A stretch of DNA of 41,714 nt from Sphingobium sp. GTDB taxonomy: Bacteria > Pseudomonadota > Alphaproteobacteria > Sphingomonadales > Sphingomonadaceae. The stretch's first letter is position 1. Every line of letters begins with the position of its first letter. This document shows positions 26,752 through 35,034 of this stretch, in pieces. The notes beneath the pieces are model-generated. The model was given only the letters and a program-made list of their open reading frames with translations. It was not told the origin of the DNA and did no database searches. Both the position numbers and the translations under genes were made by a program. The stretch spans positions 1 through 41,714 of the forward strand of contig NZ_QFOA01000022.1 of NCBI RefSeq assembly GCF_003248505.1. The letters are read 5' to 3'.

Positions 26752-27177
26752 TCAGTGGCGATGCCCGGCATGCCGCAGCCGCCAGTTCCCGACATGCGCG
26801 GCGATTAGCGCGACACTGCCGAACACGCTGATTGGTACATCCCAGCGCGTTCCTTCGTAGAAAAGCGCGGCGATCGTCAGCAGCGTGAGGCCGATCATTC
26901 CCGCCACGATCGGCCACGAACGACCATGATGCGACCGTCCCATGAACAGGGCAGCGGCGCTGGAAGGAATTGCCACAATCAGCATCAGCAGATGGAAACT
27001 CTCTGGAATCGGAACCAGTCGTGAAAGTGCCGGCAGCGCGAGAAAAACCAGCGGAAGCGCCAGACAATGGGCGATGCACAGAAAAGAGGCGCCCAGGGCG
27101 ACGCGTTCGAACCAATCCTCGGATGCATCTTCGCAGCCCGTAGATTGGGGAAACTCACCATTGCGCATCTTGGACAT
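26752..27177 (-). CDS. MerC-domain membrane protein
   Basis: About 141 aa from the ATG at 27177 (longer frames upstream would cover the Zur-like site). Four hydrophobic segments and the paired-residue motif CIAHCLALP in the first helix are the hallmark of the MerC family. MerC was first known from mercury transport; relatives beside Zur boxes and COG0523 genes are thought to move or sense zinc or another divalent metal. The C-terminus is rich in His and Arg (RLRHAGHRH). No mercury genes are present here. A weak Zur-like site lies 6 nt upstream of the start codon. A similar protein opens the leftward operon at 36832. Confidence 0.82.
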   Translation of the reverse strand: MSKMRNGEFPQSTGCEDASEDWFERVALGASFLCIAHCLALPLVFLALPALSRLVPIPESFHLLMLIVAIPSSAAALFMGRSHHGRSWPIVAGMIGLTLLTIAALFYEGTRWDVPISVFGSVALIAAHVGNWRLRHAGHRH

Positions 27178-27182
27178 TGAAG

Positions 27183-27198
27183 CGTAATGTTGCAACGT
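27183..27198. promoter_or_regulatory. Zur-like site before the MerC-like gene
   Basis: Read on the minus strand, ACGTTGCAACATTACG agrees with the site at 20864-20879 in 14 of 16 positions and shares the ACGTT-CAA-AT-AC skeleton with the stronger 24432-24447 box. It ends 6 nt before the ATG. The fit to the E. coli consensus is weak, so the call depends on the local pattern. Confidence 0.45.
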
Positions 27199-27371
27199 AC
27201 CCCATCCGGCAAGGAATTTATTGTTTAACGGGATGTAGGTCGGCCCGAACCGACCTTCGCTGTGCCGCCGTCCATATATCCTCATACGGCGCGAAACATG
27301 CCGACATCGGCTCCATGGGATATGGCACGGTAAAAGCGATGAACTGGCAACAAAAAGATACAGACTTTAAA

Positions 27372-27388
27372 TTGTTATGATATAACAT
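27372..27388 (+). promoter_or_regulatory. Zur box before the NTF2-like gene
   Basis: TTGTTATGATATAACAT matches the Zur consensus at 6 of 8 positions in the left half and 8 of 8 in the right half. It lies 54 nt upstream of the TTG start of the next gene, and 195 nt from the divergent MerC-like gene, which has its own weaker site. The intergenic region 27178-27442 holds no other recognisable element. Confidence 0.75.
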
Positions 27389-27442
27389 TTGCTATCATGA
27401 TGTGGCATCCTGCGTATGCAAATCTCGACCTAAGGACAAGTT

Positions 27443-27949
27443 TTGCCCGCCCAATGCGAACGATATCGGGAGTTGATAGAAGCGATGTTTACTGAGGATA
27501 TGGTGCACAAAGCTTTGCAAACCTGGTGCGACAACGTCGTGGCAGTGGGCAAGGCTCATTCCGAAGGCGGAGACGCCCGCGCCGTCGCCGCACAAGTCCT
27601 GCGCGACAATTATGACTATGACAATGGCAAGGTTCTGTTCAAGCCAACGCTGACCTTCGGCTCGCAGACCTATCGCACCACGAAAGAGGGTGCGCTTGCC
27701 TATTTCACCGGCGGGGACGAGAATTTCCCCGATGACAAAGGCTTCAAACTGAAGCCGTGGGTCAAGGTGTGGTATAGCAAGGAGGATTTCATCCTTCATG
27801 GCGATCTGGCCATCGTGCAATGCAACGTGCATTTCATCGGGGCGGATGACAGCCACATCTTTGTGAACAAGAGCTTTGTGTTCAAAGAGTGCGCGGATGG
27901 CAGGATCCGGATCATCCTGCACCAATCGTCTTTGCCTTATCAGCCTTGA
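27443..27949 (+). CDS. NTF2-like fold protein of unknown function
   Basis: 168 aa from a TTG at 27443, which has AAGGA 6 nt upstream; an ATG at 27485 is an alternative. The sequence looks like the NTF2-like/SnoaL class of small cone-shaped proteins: N-terminal helices (ALQTWCDNVVAVGKAH), then strands FKPTLTFGSQTYR, VKVWYSKEDFILHGDLAIV and the terminal IRIILHQSSLPY. Relatives are, from memory, sometimes labelled phosphoribosyl-AMP cyclohydrolase, but none of the HisI cysteine motifs are present and that name should not be used. There is no signal peptide, so it is cytoplasmic. The clear Zur box upstream puts it among zinc-starvation genes. Neither an enzymatic nor a binding function is known. 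Confidence 0.7.
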   Translation: MPAQCERYRELIEAMFTEDMVHKALQTWCDNVVAVGKAHSEGGDARAVAAQVLRDNYDYDNGKVLFKPTLTFGSQTYRTTKEGALAYFTGGDENFPDDKGFKLKPWVKVWYSKEDFILHGDLAIVQCNVHFIGADDSHIFVNKSFVFKECADGRIRIILHQSSLPYQP

Positions 27950-28150
27950 TGTTGGAGCGCGACGGATCCGTCTTCGCGCTATCCAGCGAGCCACCGGTAA
28001 CGCGCCTGCATCCCCGAAGGCCGCGGTGAGAGTCACGATGGGTCGCCGTCACATATTCGAACAGCCCAGCTTGCTGCAAAATAGACGCGTCGGCTCCGGC
28101 GCGCTAAATTCTGTGCCTCGGGCGCACGGCCACCCTGATCGACCCGCGCC

Positions 28151-28729
28151 GTGACTGCGGCCAGGATGGAGCGGCTGGTGGCGATTGCGGGTGATCGTGC
28201 CGCCTTGGACTCCATTGCGCGCCCTGACGCGGCGCTGGCGATCTGGTGGCGCCAACTGCCGCTGCCAATCAGAATCGCACTGGAGGGTCTGGACCTTCAA
28301 TCCCTTGCCGATCTTTCCGTAGAGATGGACCTCAGCGGCTCTGTTCTCAGCGCCTTGCGCTCTGCCGGGTATCCCGAACCATCTGCGACGGCATTGTCTC
28401 CAGACATTGACCTGCTTGTCCGGCGTCACGCAGCACTGACGGGAGACGATCGGCTGCACGTGCAGCTTGCGGTGGTCGAGAGCGATCCGGGCAGACGCTT
28501 TCACGCCGATAGCGTCTCATTGCGTTTGCAATGCACCTATGTGGGGACGGGCACGCAATGGTGTTGCACCGATGGTCAGGACGCGATCTGCGAAGTGCCG
28601 ACCGGCTCGGTAGGCGTGTTCAAAGGCCGGTCGCTGCTCAACCCCCCACCTGTCCTCCATCGTCCACCGCCGTCCGGTGCACCCCGCCTTGTGCTGACAA
28701 TCGATCCTGTCGAAGAACTGAACGCATGA
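28151..28729 (+). CDS. DUF1826 protein, first copy
   Basis: 192 aa from a GTG at 28151. The DUF1826 core is visible: WWRQLPLPIRIAL near the N-terminus, RRFHADSVSLRLQCTYVGTG with the conserved His-x-Asp, then VGVFKGRSL and the end VLHRPPP. The His-x-Asp followed by a later His looks like an iron-binding facial triad, a resemblance not proven. DUF1826 genes are often next to COG0523 genes and under Zur control. It is separated from the NTF2-like gene by 200 bases with nothing recognisable and could share its promoter. A second copy lies at 38139. Confidence 0.75.
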   Translation: MTAARMERLVAIAGDRAALDSIARPDAALAIWWRQLPLPIRIALEGLDLQSLADLSVEMDLSGSVLSALRSAGYPEPSATALSPDIDLLVRRHAALTGDDRLHVQLAVVESDPGRRFHADSVSLRLQCTYVGTGTQWCCTDGQDAICEVPTGSVGVFKGRSLLNPPPVLHRPPPSGAPRLVLTIDPVEELNA

Positions 28730-28774
28730 TCGCAGTCGTCAAGCAGGGACATGGTGGGTTCAGAGCATAGGCGT

Positions 28775-30547
28775 TTACTCGCGCCCTATCGGATAGAGCA
28801 GATAGCGATCGTCGAAATAGCGTGTGCGTTCGTAGAACCAGGCGAGGCGGGCATTGCCATCTGCCGCGAATGCAGGGTCGGCGGCGAGTTTCGCCTCGAA
28901 CGCTTTTTTGAGCGCGGGATCGTTCGCCAGCATTCGCTCCGCCAGCGGCGCAATCGCATAAGCTTCGATATATTCGGTGCGCTGAAGCATGGCCGGAAAG
29001 AAGTTCCATGCCAGCACTCCGTCCGCGCTCTCCGGCTCGAGCAAGGCTGCCGCCAGCAGGCCAAGCGGCTGATCGGACGGCACCCGCACCGATCCGGCCG
29101 GGAATGTTTCGCTGCGGCGACTATGTATAAAGCCGCCGGCAGTGAGCGGCACCCGCCCCTCGTTTGCCGCCTCCAGCTTGGGATCTGCGATACGCACCAT
29201 GTCGAGTTCCATCGTGCGCGGCGCATCGATGGTTTCGAAACGAATGCCGTGCAGCTTGAGCCGCGCGATCACTTCGGGCGCTGACACCGGCACCCACCAG
29301 GCCTTCGGCAATCGCACCGACTGGTCCGGCGCTTCCCCGAAGACCGGCATCTTCTGCGTGACCGGACGGCCCAGCCAGCGAATCTCATCGCGCCCCGAAG
29401 CGACCGAACGATAGCGCTCATGGGCAATGCCGAGGAAATCGACCGTATAGATCGGGTCCTTCAACGGCTTCCACCGGACCACCAGATCGGAAGGCCGCTC
29501 AGCCCGATCGGCATCGATCGCCGTCCGCAAGCCCGGTCCTTCGCTGCCGACCAATTTCAACGCTTCTTCGATAAACACATAGGTGCCGAGCACGCGCTGG
29601 CGATAGGGCCGCAGGGACAGCGTTTCGACAAGGATCGTCGGCACATGGCGATAGTCGCCGTAGCCGGTCGAAAAGCGCGGCGTGTCGGGATCGTGGCTGA
29701 TCCCCTTGTCGGGATCGCGGTTGTCGACCGCGCTCACATAATGGCCTGGCGTGTGGCCCGCGCGCCTCAGCGCCACGTCCATAGCAGGGCGCAGTTGCGT
29801 GTCGAGCCAGCGACCGATGGCGGGCGATTTCGCATAATATCCGCGCCAGCCTGAAAAAGCATAGGCGACGTCATATTGATGATCCATGCCATCGGTAACG
29901 TGCAGGTCCAGGTAGAGCGTCGGGTCGAGGCGGGCGATGAGAGCGATCATCGCCTGCATTTCCGGCGCATCGGCCTTCAGATAGTCGCGGTTGAGGTTGA
30001 GATTCTGCGCGGTGGTGCGCCAGCCCATCGAATGCGGACCGCGCTGGTTCGGGCGGTTCCATGGGCTTGCGCGCTCATGCCCGTCGGCGTTGAAAATGGG
30101 CACGAAGACAAGGTCGACCTTGTCGAGCAGACTGTCCTTGCCGCGATGCGCGATATCGCGCAGCAGCATCATGCCTGCGTCCTTGCCATCGATCTCGCCC
30201 GAATGGATGCCAGCCTGAACCAGAAGCACCGGCTTGCCTGTCCCCCCTTTGCTCGCGCGCACAAAGTAAAGGTCGCGGCCTTGCGCCGTCTTGCCAAAGC
30301 TCTCGATGGAAAGAAGGCGGGGCGCGGATGCGACCAGCCGGTCGAGCCAAGCGCGCGTCGCGGCATAATTCGGCGTGTCGACAAAATTCACGCGCTCGGC
30401 CGGCGTAATCCAGGGATCATCGGTGCCGACGATCAGCTTTTCGCTGGCACCTTTCCATGGTGCGAGCGGCGGCAACGGCGCCTCAAGCGACTGGGCCAGC
30501 GCCGGATGCGCCGCTATGAACAAGGCCAGAGTCAAAAGCCGACGCAT
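28775..30547 (-). CDS. Secreted M14-family zinc carboxypeptidase
   Basis: 590 aa with a signal peptide (LLTLALFIAAHPALAQ). The M14 fold is shown by the zinc ligands His115 and Glu118 in GIHSGEIDG and the third ligand His216 in DLHVTDG, plus the NLNRDY motif. A long C-terminal extension after about 330 has no recognised name. Such enzymes remove C-terminal residues from peptides or trim cell-wall peptides. It is the last gene of the long leftward operon, starting 12 nt after the stop of the PhoX-like gene. That a zinc-dependent enzyme is made during zinc shortage is notable; release of zinc or peptides from extracellular protein is one explanation. Confidence 0.87.
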   Translation of the reverse strand: MRRLLTLALFIAAHPALAQSLEAPLPPLAPWKGASEKLIVGTDDPWITPAERVNFVDTPNYAATRAWLDRLVASAPRLLSIESFGKTAQGRDLYFVRASKGGTGKPVLLVQAGIHSGEIDGKDAGMMLLRDIAHRGKDSLLDKVDLVFVPIFNADGHERASPWNRPNQRGPHSMGWRTTAQNLNLNRDYLKADAPEMQAMIALIARLDPTLYLDLHVTDGMDHQYDVAYAFSGWRGYYAKSPAIGRWLDTQLRPAMDVALRRAGHTPGHYVSAVDNRDPDKGISHDPDTPRFSTGYGDYRHVPTILVETLSLRPYRQRVLGTYVFIEEALKLVGSEGPGLRTAIDADRAERPSDLVVRWKPLKDPIYTVDFLGIAHERYRSVASGRDEIRWLGRPVTQKMPVFGEAPDQSVRLPKAWWVPVSAPEVIARLKLHGIRFETIDAPRTMELDMVRIADPKLEAANEGRVPLTAGGFIHSRRSETFPAGSVRVPSDQPLGLLAAALLEPESADGVLAWNFFPAMLQRTEYIEAYAIAPLAERMLANDPALKKAFEAKLAADPAFAADGNARLAWFYERTRYFDDRYLLYPIGRE

Positions 30548-30559
30548 TGAAGATCCCCT

Positions 30560-31939
30560 TTATCCGATATGCTCCCATGGCCCCGTTATAGCCAATGTCT
30601 TGGCAGGACTATAGGCGTTGACATAGAGGGTGCGGCCATTTGGCGAGAAGCAGGCACCGGCAAGCTCGGTCTGAGCGGTAAGGGCACCGAGCACATAGGT
30701 AGCGCCAGCCGGTGTTACGCCGATCAGGCGATTGGCGACGACCTTCGTATATTGATCCTCGCACACGACAAGATGGCCGTTCGGCGCTACCGTCAGATTG
30801 TCCCCGAAGTCGAGCATCGCTTTGCTGCGCGACTCGACGAACAGCTGAAGGCGGTCGCCCGTTCGTCCGGGCCGCAGTCGCATGATCTGGCCCAGTTTGG
30901 CCGCACCCCCGGAAGTGCAGCAAAAGAACAGCTCGCCATCCCCCCAGTGAATGCCTTCGCCCCGCGCGAACTGCAATGCGCCGGCGCGGTTGCCGCGGAG
31001 GCGCAGATCGTCGTCCGGGGCATCGGTCCCGTCGAGGTCGATCCAGCGGACTGGTAGCCAGTCGCCCTCGACGATATCCGCGCCGGTCCAGTTGCGGCTG
31101 TCGGTTCGTGCGGGATCGAGCAGGGCCAGCGCTTGCAGGCGACCGCCCGCCATAAGCGTGCCGGGGCGGTCGGGCAGATATCGATAGAGCAGCCCATCGT
31201 CGCGATCTTCGGTCATATAGACGATGCCGGTACGCGGATCGACTGCTGCGGCTTCGTGGTTGAAGCGGCCCATGGCGCGGATCGGCTGCGGATCGACAAG
31301 TCCCCGCGCTGTCGCCGGAATTTCGAAGACCCAGCCATGATCCTGTCCGACGCCATTGCCGGCTCGTGTCATGTCCTCCTCGCAGGTCAGCCAGCTGCCC
31401 CACGGCGTCGTGCCCCCGGCGCAGTTGCGGATCGTGCCGGCGAGGCTCAGATGTTGCGAAAGCGTTCGACCGCTCGCACCGTCGACGACGATCGTAGTCG
31501 TGCCGCCGGGAAGCGCGCGACCGTCGTTCAGCCGGTCATAGGCCAGCAGATCGCCCGCCGCCCCGCGCAAGGCGCCTTGGTCGATGCCGTTCGGGGAGAG
31601 TTCGTGGTTGCGGACCAGCGCGTGACGTCCGCCGGGCAGCGGGAAGCAGCCCATGCCGTCGGCGCGGTCGGGCACGACGTGTCCATCGCTCATCGGCTCA
31701 CCGAATTGCGAGACGATGCGATAGGAAAAACCCGCGGGCAGATCGAGCAGGCCCGCCGGATCTGGAAGTGTCGGCCCATAGCCGGTGGGTGGCGACCCTG
31801 CACCGGTCAGCAAAGCTGTCCGTTCAGCGCAGCCCGCGATGGCCAATCCGCCCAGCGCCGCCGCCACGCCGGTGGCGAAGCGGCGGCGATCGATCCGCAT
31901 AGACTTTACGGCGATATCCTCCCGCTCTTCAGCCTTCAT
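30560..31939 (-). CDS. PhoX-like (DUF839) Tat-exported lipoprotein
   Basis: 459 aa starting at the ATG at 31939, overlapping the M3 peptidase stop by 4 nt. A twin-arginine signal (RRRFATG, residues 18-24) leads to a lipobox LAIAGC (Cys37), so the protein should be folded before export and lipid-anchored. The DUF839 beta-propeller is visible in YMTEDRDDGLLYRYLPDRPG, EGIHWGDGELFFCCTSGG and VCEDQY. PhoX phosphatases use calcium and iron, unlike the zinc enzyme PhoA. A role as a zinc-free phosphatase for zinc-poor conditions therefore fits its place behind zur. Phosphatase activity of this member is inferred. Confidence 0.83.
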   Translation of the reverse strand: MKAEEREDIAVKSMRIDRRRFATGVAAALGGLAIAGCAERTALLTGAGSPPTGYGPTLPDPAGLLDLPAGFSYRIVSQFGEPMSDGHVVPDRADGMGCFPLPGGRHALVRNHELSPNGIDQGALRGAAGDLLAYDRLNDGRALPGGTTTIVVDGASGRTLSQHLSLAGTIRNCAGGTTPWGSWLTCEEDMTRAGNGVGQDHGWVFEIPATARGLVDPQPIRAMGRFNHEAAAVDPRTGIVYMTEDRDDGLLYRYLPDRPGTLMAGGRLQALALLDPARTDSRNWTGADIVEGDWLPVRWIDLDGTDAPDDDLRLRGNRAGALQFARGEGIHWGDGELFFCCTSGGAAKLGQIMRLRPGRTGDRLQLFVESRSKAMLDFGDNLTVAPNGHLVVCEDQYTKVVANRLIGVTPAGATYVLGALTAQTELAGACFSPNGRTLYVNAYSPAKTLAITGPWEHIG

Positions 31940-34056
31940 TCCAGTCCCCGGTTTCGCAGCAGCGCGTCAGGCGACGGCATCCTGCCTCGAAAAGCCGTAT
32001 AGCTTTCGATCGGGTCACGGGTGTTACCCCGCTCAAGAACTTCGTGGCGCAGCTTTGCGGCCTGTGTGGGGTCGAAGATGTTGCCAGTTTCCTTGAACGC
32101 CTCGAAACCGTCGGCATCCATCACTTCCGCCCAGGTATAGGCGTAGTATCCCGCAGAATAGCCACCGTCGAAGATATGGCTGAAATGGGCAAGGCGATGC
32201 CGCATGCCGATTTCGTTCGGCACGCCGAGGTCCTTGAGCTGGGCCTCTTCCCACGCACGGGCGTTGAAATTTGCAGGCAGGCCGGTCAGCGAATGCAGAC
32301 GCATGTCCAGGATCGCGGAGGACAACTGCTGGACCGTCAGATAGCCCTGGTTGAACGCTCGCGCCTTGATCAGGGACTGAATCATCGCCTCGGGCATGGG
32401 GTCGCCTGCGGCGTTGCGCGCATATTTGCGCAGCACTTCGGGTTCCAACACCCAATGTTCGTAAATCTGGCTTGGAAACTCCACAAAGTCGCGCGAGACG
32501 GCCGTGCCAGACAGGCTCGGATACCGCACCTTGCTGAGCAGGCCATGGAGACCATGGCCGAATTCGTGGAACAGCGTTTCGGCTTCGTCCACCGAGATCA
32601 GCGCCGGCTGCCCCGGGGCGGGCGGCACGATATTCTGGTTGTTCACGACGATTGCCAGCTCGCCAAACAGGCTGTTCTCGTCGCGCAGACTGTTCATCCA
32701 AGCACCCGGGCGCTTGGTGGGGCGAGCAAACCAGTCAGCGTAGAACAGGCCGATCTTGCGCCCGTCCGCTTCGCGCAGTTCCCAAACGCGCACCCCGTCG
32801 GCGTAGACGGGCACGTCCTTCCTTTCGTGCGCAGTAATACCGTAGAGCTTGTTCGTGGTATCGAACAGCGCGTCTACCCAGCCGTCGAGCGGCATATATT
32901 GTTTGATCGCCGCCTCATCGAGCGCATAGCGTTCCTTGCGCACCTGCTCGGCATAGTAGCGCCAGTCCCAGGGTTCGACCTTGACGATCCCGTCCTTGGC
33001 CGCGTGGGCGGCGATATCGCGCGACTCCTCTTTCGCGCGTTCCAATGCGGGGCGATAGACCTTCATCAGTAGGTCCATCGCCGCCGCCGGCGTCTTGGCC
33101 ATTTGGTCTTCGAGCACGAAGTCGGCGTGGCTCTTTGCCCCCAGCAACTTTGCCCGCTCGATCCTCAGCGCGACCAGCTTGGCGATGGTGGCATTGGTAT
33201 CGTTCGCATTGCCGTTGTCGCCGCGCATCACGAACGCGCGCCAGATTTTCTCGCGCGCTCCCCGGTTGGGCGATGCCGTCAGGAAGGGCTCCGCCGCCGA
33301 TCGCGTGGCGGGGAACAGGAAGCTGCCGTCGCGCCCGGCCGCCTTGGCGGCAATTGCGGCGGCGCTTTGCTGGTCGCCGGGCAAGCCGGCGACCTCGGCC
33401 TTCGTCAGAACGACGTCGTTCGCCTTCTGGTCGGCCAGCAGCTTCTGCCCGAATATGACGCCGAGCGTCGCCAATTCCTCATTGATCGCCGCTACCCGCG
33501 TACGTGCGGCTGGTTGCAATGCCGCGCCTGCGCGGACAAATTTCTCATGCGTTTCTTCGAGCAGCCGGGCCTGTTCGGGCGTCAAGTCCAGCGTCGCGCG
33601 CGACTGCCACAGCCGATCGACCCGACCGAAGAGCTTCTGGTCGAGGAAAGTCTCGTTCGAGAGGCGTGTCAGCTTGGGCGTGACGTTCTCCTCGATCGCC
33701 TGGATCGCATCGGTCGCGTCGGCGGAAGCGACATTGAAAAAAACACTGGAAATGCGTCCGAGCGGGCGACCGGCACCCTCCATCGCCTCGATAGTGTTGG
33801 CAAAGGTAGGCGCGGCGGGATTGTCGGCAATGCGCCGATAATCTGCACGTGCGGCTAGAAGCGCGTCATCGAATGCCGGCTCATAATGTTCCGGCCGAAT
33901 CCGGTCATAAGGCGGTACGCCATCGGGTGTCCTCCATTCGCCCAGCAGCGGGTTGGCCGACTGGTCGGCTGAATTGGTGGCGGCCGGTTCAGCGGCGGTG
34001 GCGGAGAGGGGCGATACCAGCATGGCAATAGGGGCGGTACAAGCAAGCAGACGCAA
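31936..34056 (-). CDS. dcp: M3-family oligopeptidase (peptidyl-dipeptidase Dcp type), exported
   Basis: About 706 aa from a TTG at 34056, which lies 2 nt behind the zur stop and 7 nt after GGAG. A signal peptide (LLACTAPIAMLVSPLSATAA) is followed by the all-helical M3 domain with HEFGH (His497, Glu498, His501) and a following DFVEFPSQ with the third zinc ligand. It cleaves oligopeptides, typically releasing C-terminal dipeptides, here probably in the periplasm. It sits between zur and the PhoX-like gene, overlapping the latter by 4 nt, so it is translated in one block with the zinc regulator. Like the M14 enzyme it needs zinc itself. Confidence 0.88.
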   Translation of the reverse strand: MRLLACTAPIAMLVSPLSATAAEPAATNSADQSANPLLGEWRTPDGVPPYDRIRPEHYEPAFDDALLAARADYRRIADNPAAPTFANTIEAMEGAGRPLGRISSVFFNVASADATDAIQAIEENVTPKLTRLSNETFLDQKLFGRVDRLWQSRATLDLTPEQARLLEETHEKFVRAGAALQPAARTRVAAINEELATLGVIFGQKLLADQKANDVVLTKAEVAGLPGDQQSAAAIAAKAAGRDGSFLFPATRSAAEPFLTASPNRGAREKIWRAFVMRGDNGNANDTNATIAKLVALRIERAKLLGAKSHADFVLEDQMAKTPAAAMDLLMKVYRPALERAKEESRDIAAHAAKDGIVKVEPWDWRYYAEQVRKERYALDEAAIKQYMPLDGWVDALFDTTNKLYGITAHERKDVPVYADGVRVWELREADGRKIGLFYADWFARPTKRPGAWMNSLRDENSLFGELAIVVNNQNIVPPAPGQPALISVDEAETLFHEFGHGLHGLLSKVRYPSLSGTAVSRDFVEFPSQIYEHWVLEPEVLRKYARNAAGDPMPEAMIQSLIKARAFNQGYLTVQQLSSAILDMRLHSLTGLPANFNARAWEEAQLKDLGVPNEIGMRHRLAHFSHIFDGGYSAGYYAYTWAEVMDADGFEAFKETGNIFDPTQAAKLRHEVLERGNTRDPIESYTAFRGRMPSPDALLRNRGLE

Positions 34057-34058
34057 AT

Positions 34059-34568
34059 TCAAACTCCACAAATGGGTGATGGGGAGGCCGTTGGCAAAGG
34101 CCGCGCGGCCTCATGGTCGCCAGCCGTGCGGCTGTCCGCAGCGCAATCTGTGCAAAGCCCGCGCAACTCGACAACGGTCCGGTCGACGGCAAAGCCGAAC
34201 CGTTCCGCGCGATCCTTAAGCCCGGCAACGACTATGGGATCGGTGAGGAGCTGGACCGCATGGCAGTGATCGCAGACGAGGCACCCGTCGAAGGATTGCT
34301 GCCTCAGCATATAGGCCGACAGAGATTCCACACGATGGACCAGGCCCTGATCGATCAGCCGTGCGAGCGTTCGATAAACCTGGTTGGGCACGACCGGTTG
34401 GCCGGCGGCTATGGACCGGTCGGAAATGTCGTAGGCGCTGATCGGTCGGTTCGACCGGGCAAGCAGGTCGAGGATAAGCGCGTCCAGATCTTCTGGATGT
34501 CGCCGAGCGCGCAGTCGCAATTTCGTGCTAGCTTTATGGAGCGAAAGGGGCGCGGCTCGCACGATCAA
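34059..34568 (-). CDS. zur: Zinc uptake regulator Zur (Fur family)
   Basis: 169 aa from a TTG at 34568 that overlaps the hisI stop (TTGA). An N-terminal winged helix (YDISDRS, then VYRTLARLIDQGLVHRVESL) leads to the metal part with Cys99-x-x-Cys102 (CDHC) and Cys139-x-x-Cys142 (CTDC), the structural zinc site of Fur proteins; Cys96 lies nearby. The short spacing and CxxC pairs, without the Fur HHDH-type iron motif, together with neighbours devoted to zinc, identify it as Zur. With zinc bound it would repress the boxes described in this window, including the one heading its own operon at 36884-36900, so it is probably autoregulated. Confidence 0.88.
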   Translation of the reverse strand: MIVRAAPLSLHKASTKLRLRARRHPEDLDALILDLLARSNRPISAYDISDRSIAAGQPVVPNQVYRTLARLIDQGLVHRVESLSAYMLRQQSFDGCLVCDHCHAVQLLTDPIVVAGLKDRAERFGFAVDRTVVELRGLCTDCAADSRTAGDHEAARPLPTASPSPICGV

Positions 34569-35032
34569 ACCCGTGTCGGATTTGGCAGACCTGCATAGAC
34601 TGCCTCCGCATCGAATGCGGCTTCGCTCTCGACGCGATGCAATCTGGCAGGATTTTCGTCTGCAAGGGTATCGAGGTCGATCCGACGATAGAAGCAGGAC
34701 CGGAAGCCGACATGGCAGCTTCCGGGTCCGTCGATCGTTACCGCCAGGACCAGGGAGTCCTGATCGTCGTCAATCAAGATGCGCTCTACCTTCTGCGTAA
34801 AGCCGCTATGTTCACCCTTGCGCCACAAGGCGCGGCGACTGCGCGACCAGAAATGCGCCTCGCGCGTCCGCAACGTTCGCTCCAATGCCTCGACGTTCAT
34901 ATAGCCCAGCATCAATATCGTCTGGTCTTCGGCATTGACGACGACGACGGGCATCAGCCCCTCAGCATCGAAGCGGGGTGCGAGATCGCCGCCTAGCTCT
35001 ACCTGCTCGACGCTCGTGCGTTCGGCGAACAT
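34565..35032 (-). CDS. hisI2: Second-type phosphoribosyl-AMP cyclohydrolase with altered metal site
   Basis: 155 aa from the ATG at 35032, 2 nt after the COG0523 stop; longer open frames overlap that gene and are rejected. The HisI signature is clear: MLGYMN, HFWSRSRRALWRKGE, and CHVGFRSCFYR. HisI opens the ring of phosphoribosyl-AMP in histidine synthesis and uses zinc held by three cysteines. Two are present (Cys106, Cys113), but the first, in the usual D-C-D-x-D, is replaced by aspartate (DDDQD, residues 88-92). HisI paralogues in Zur regulons have been proposed as backups for zinc shortage; this ligand change fits a different or looser metal need. A standard hisI is expected elsewhere. 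The extension after residue 120 is longer than usual. Confidence 0.85.
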   Translation of the reverse strand: MFAERTSVEQVELGGDLAPRFDAEGLMPVVVVNAEDQTILMLGYMNVEALERTLRTREAHFWSRSRRALWRKGEHSGFTQKVERILIDDDQDSLVLAVTIDGPGSCHVGFRSCFYRRIDLDTLADENPARLHRVESEAAFDAEAVYAGLPNPTRV

Positions 35033-35034
35033 CG

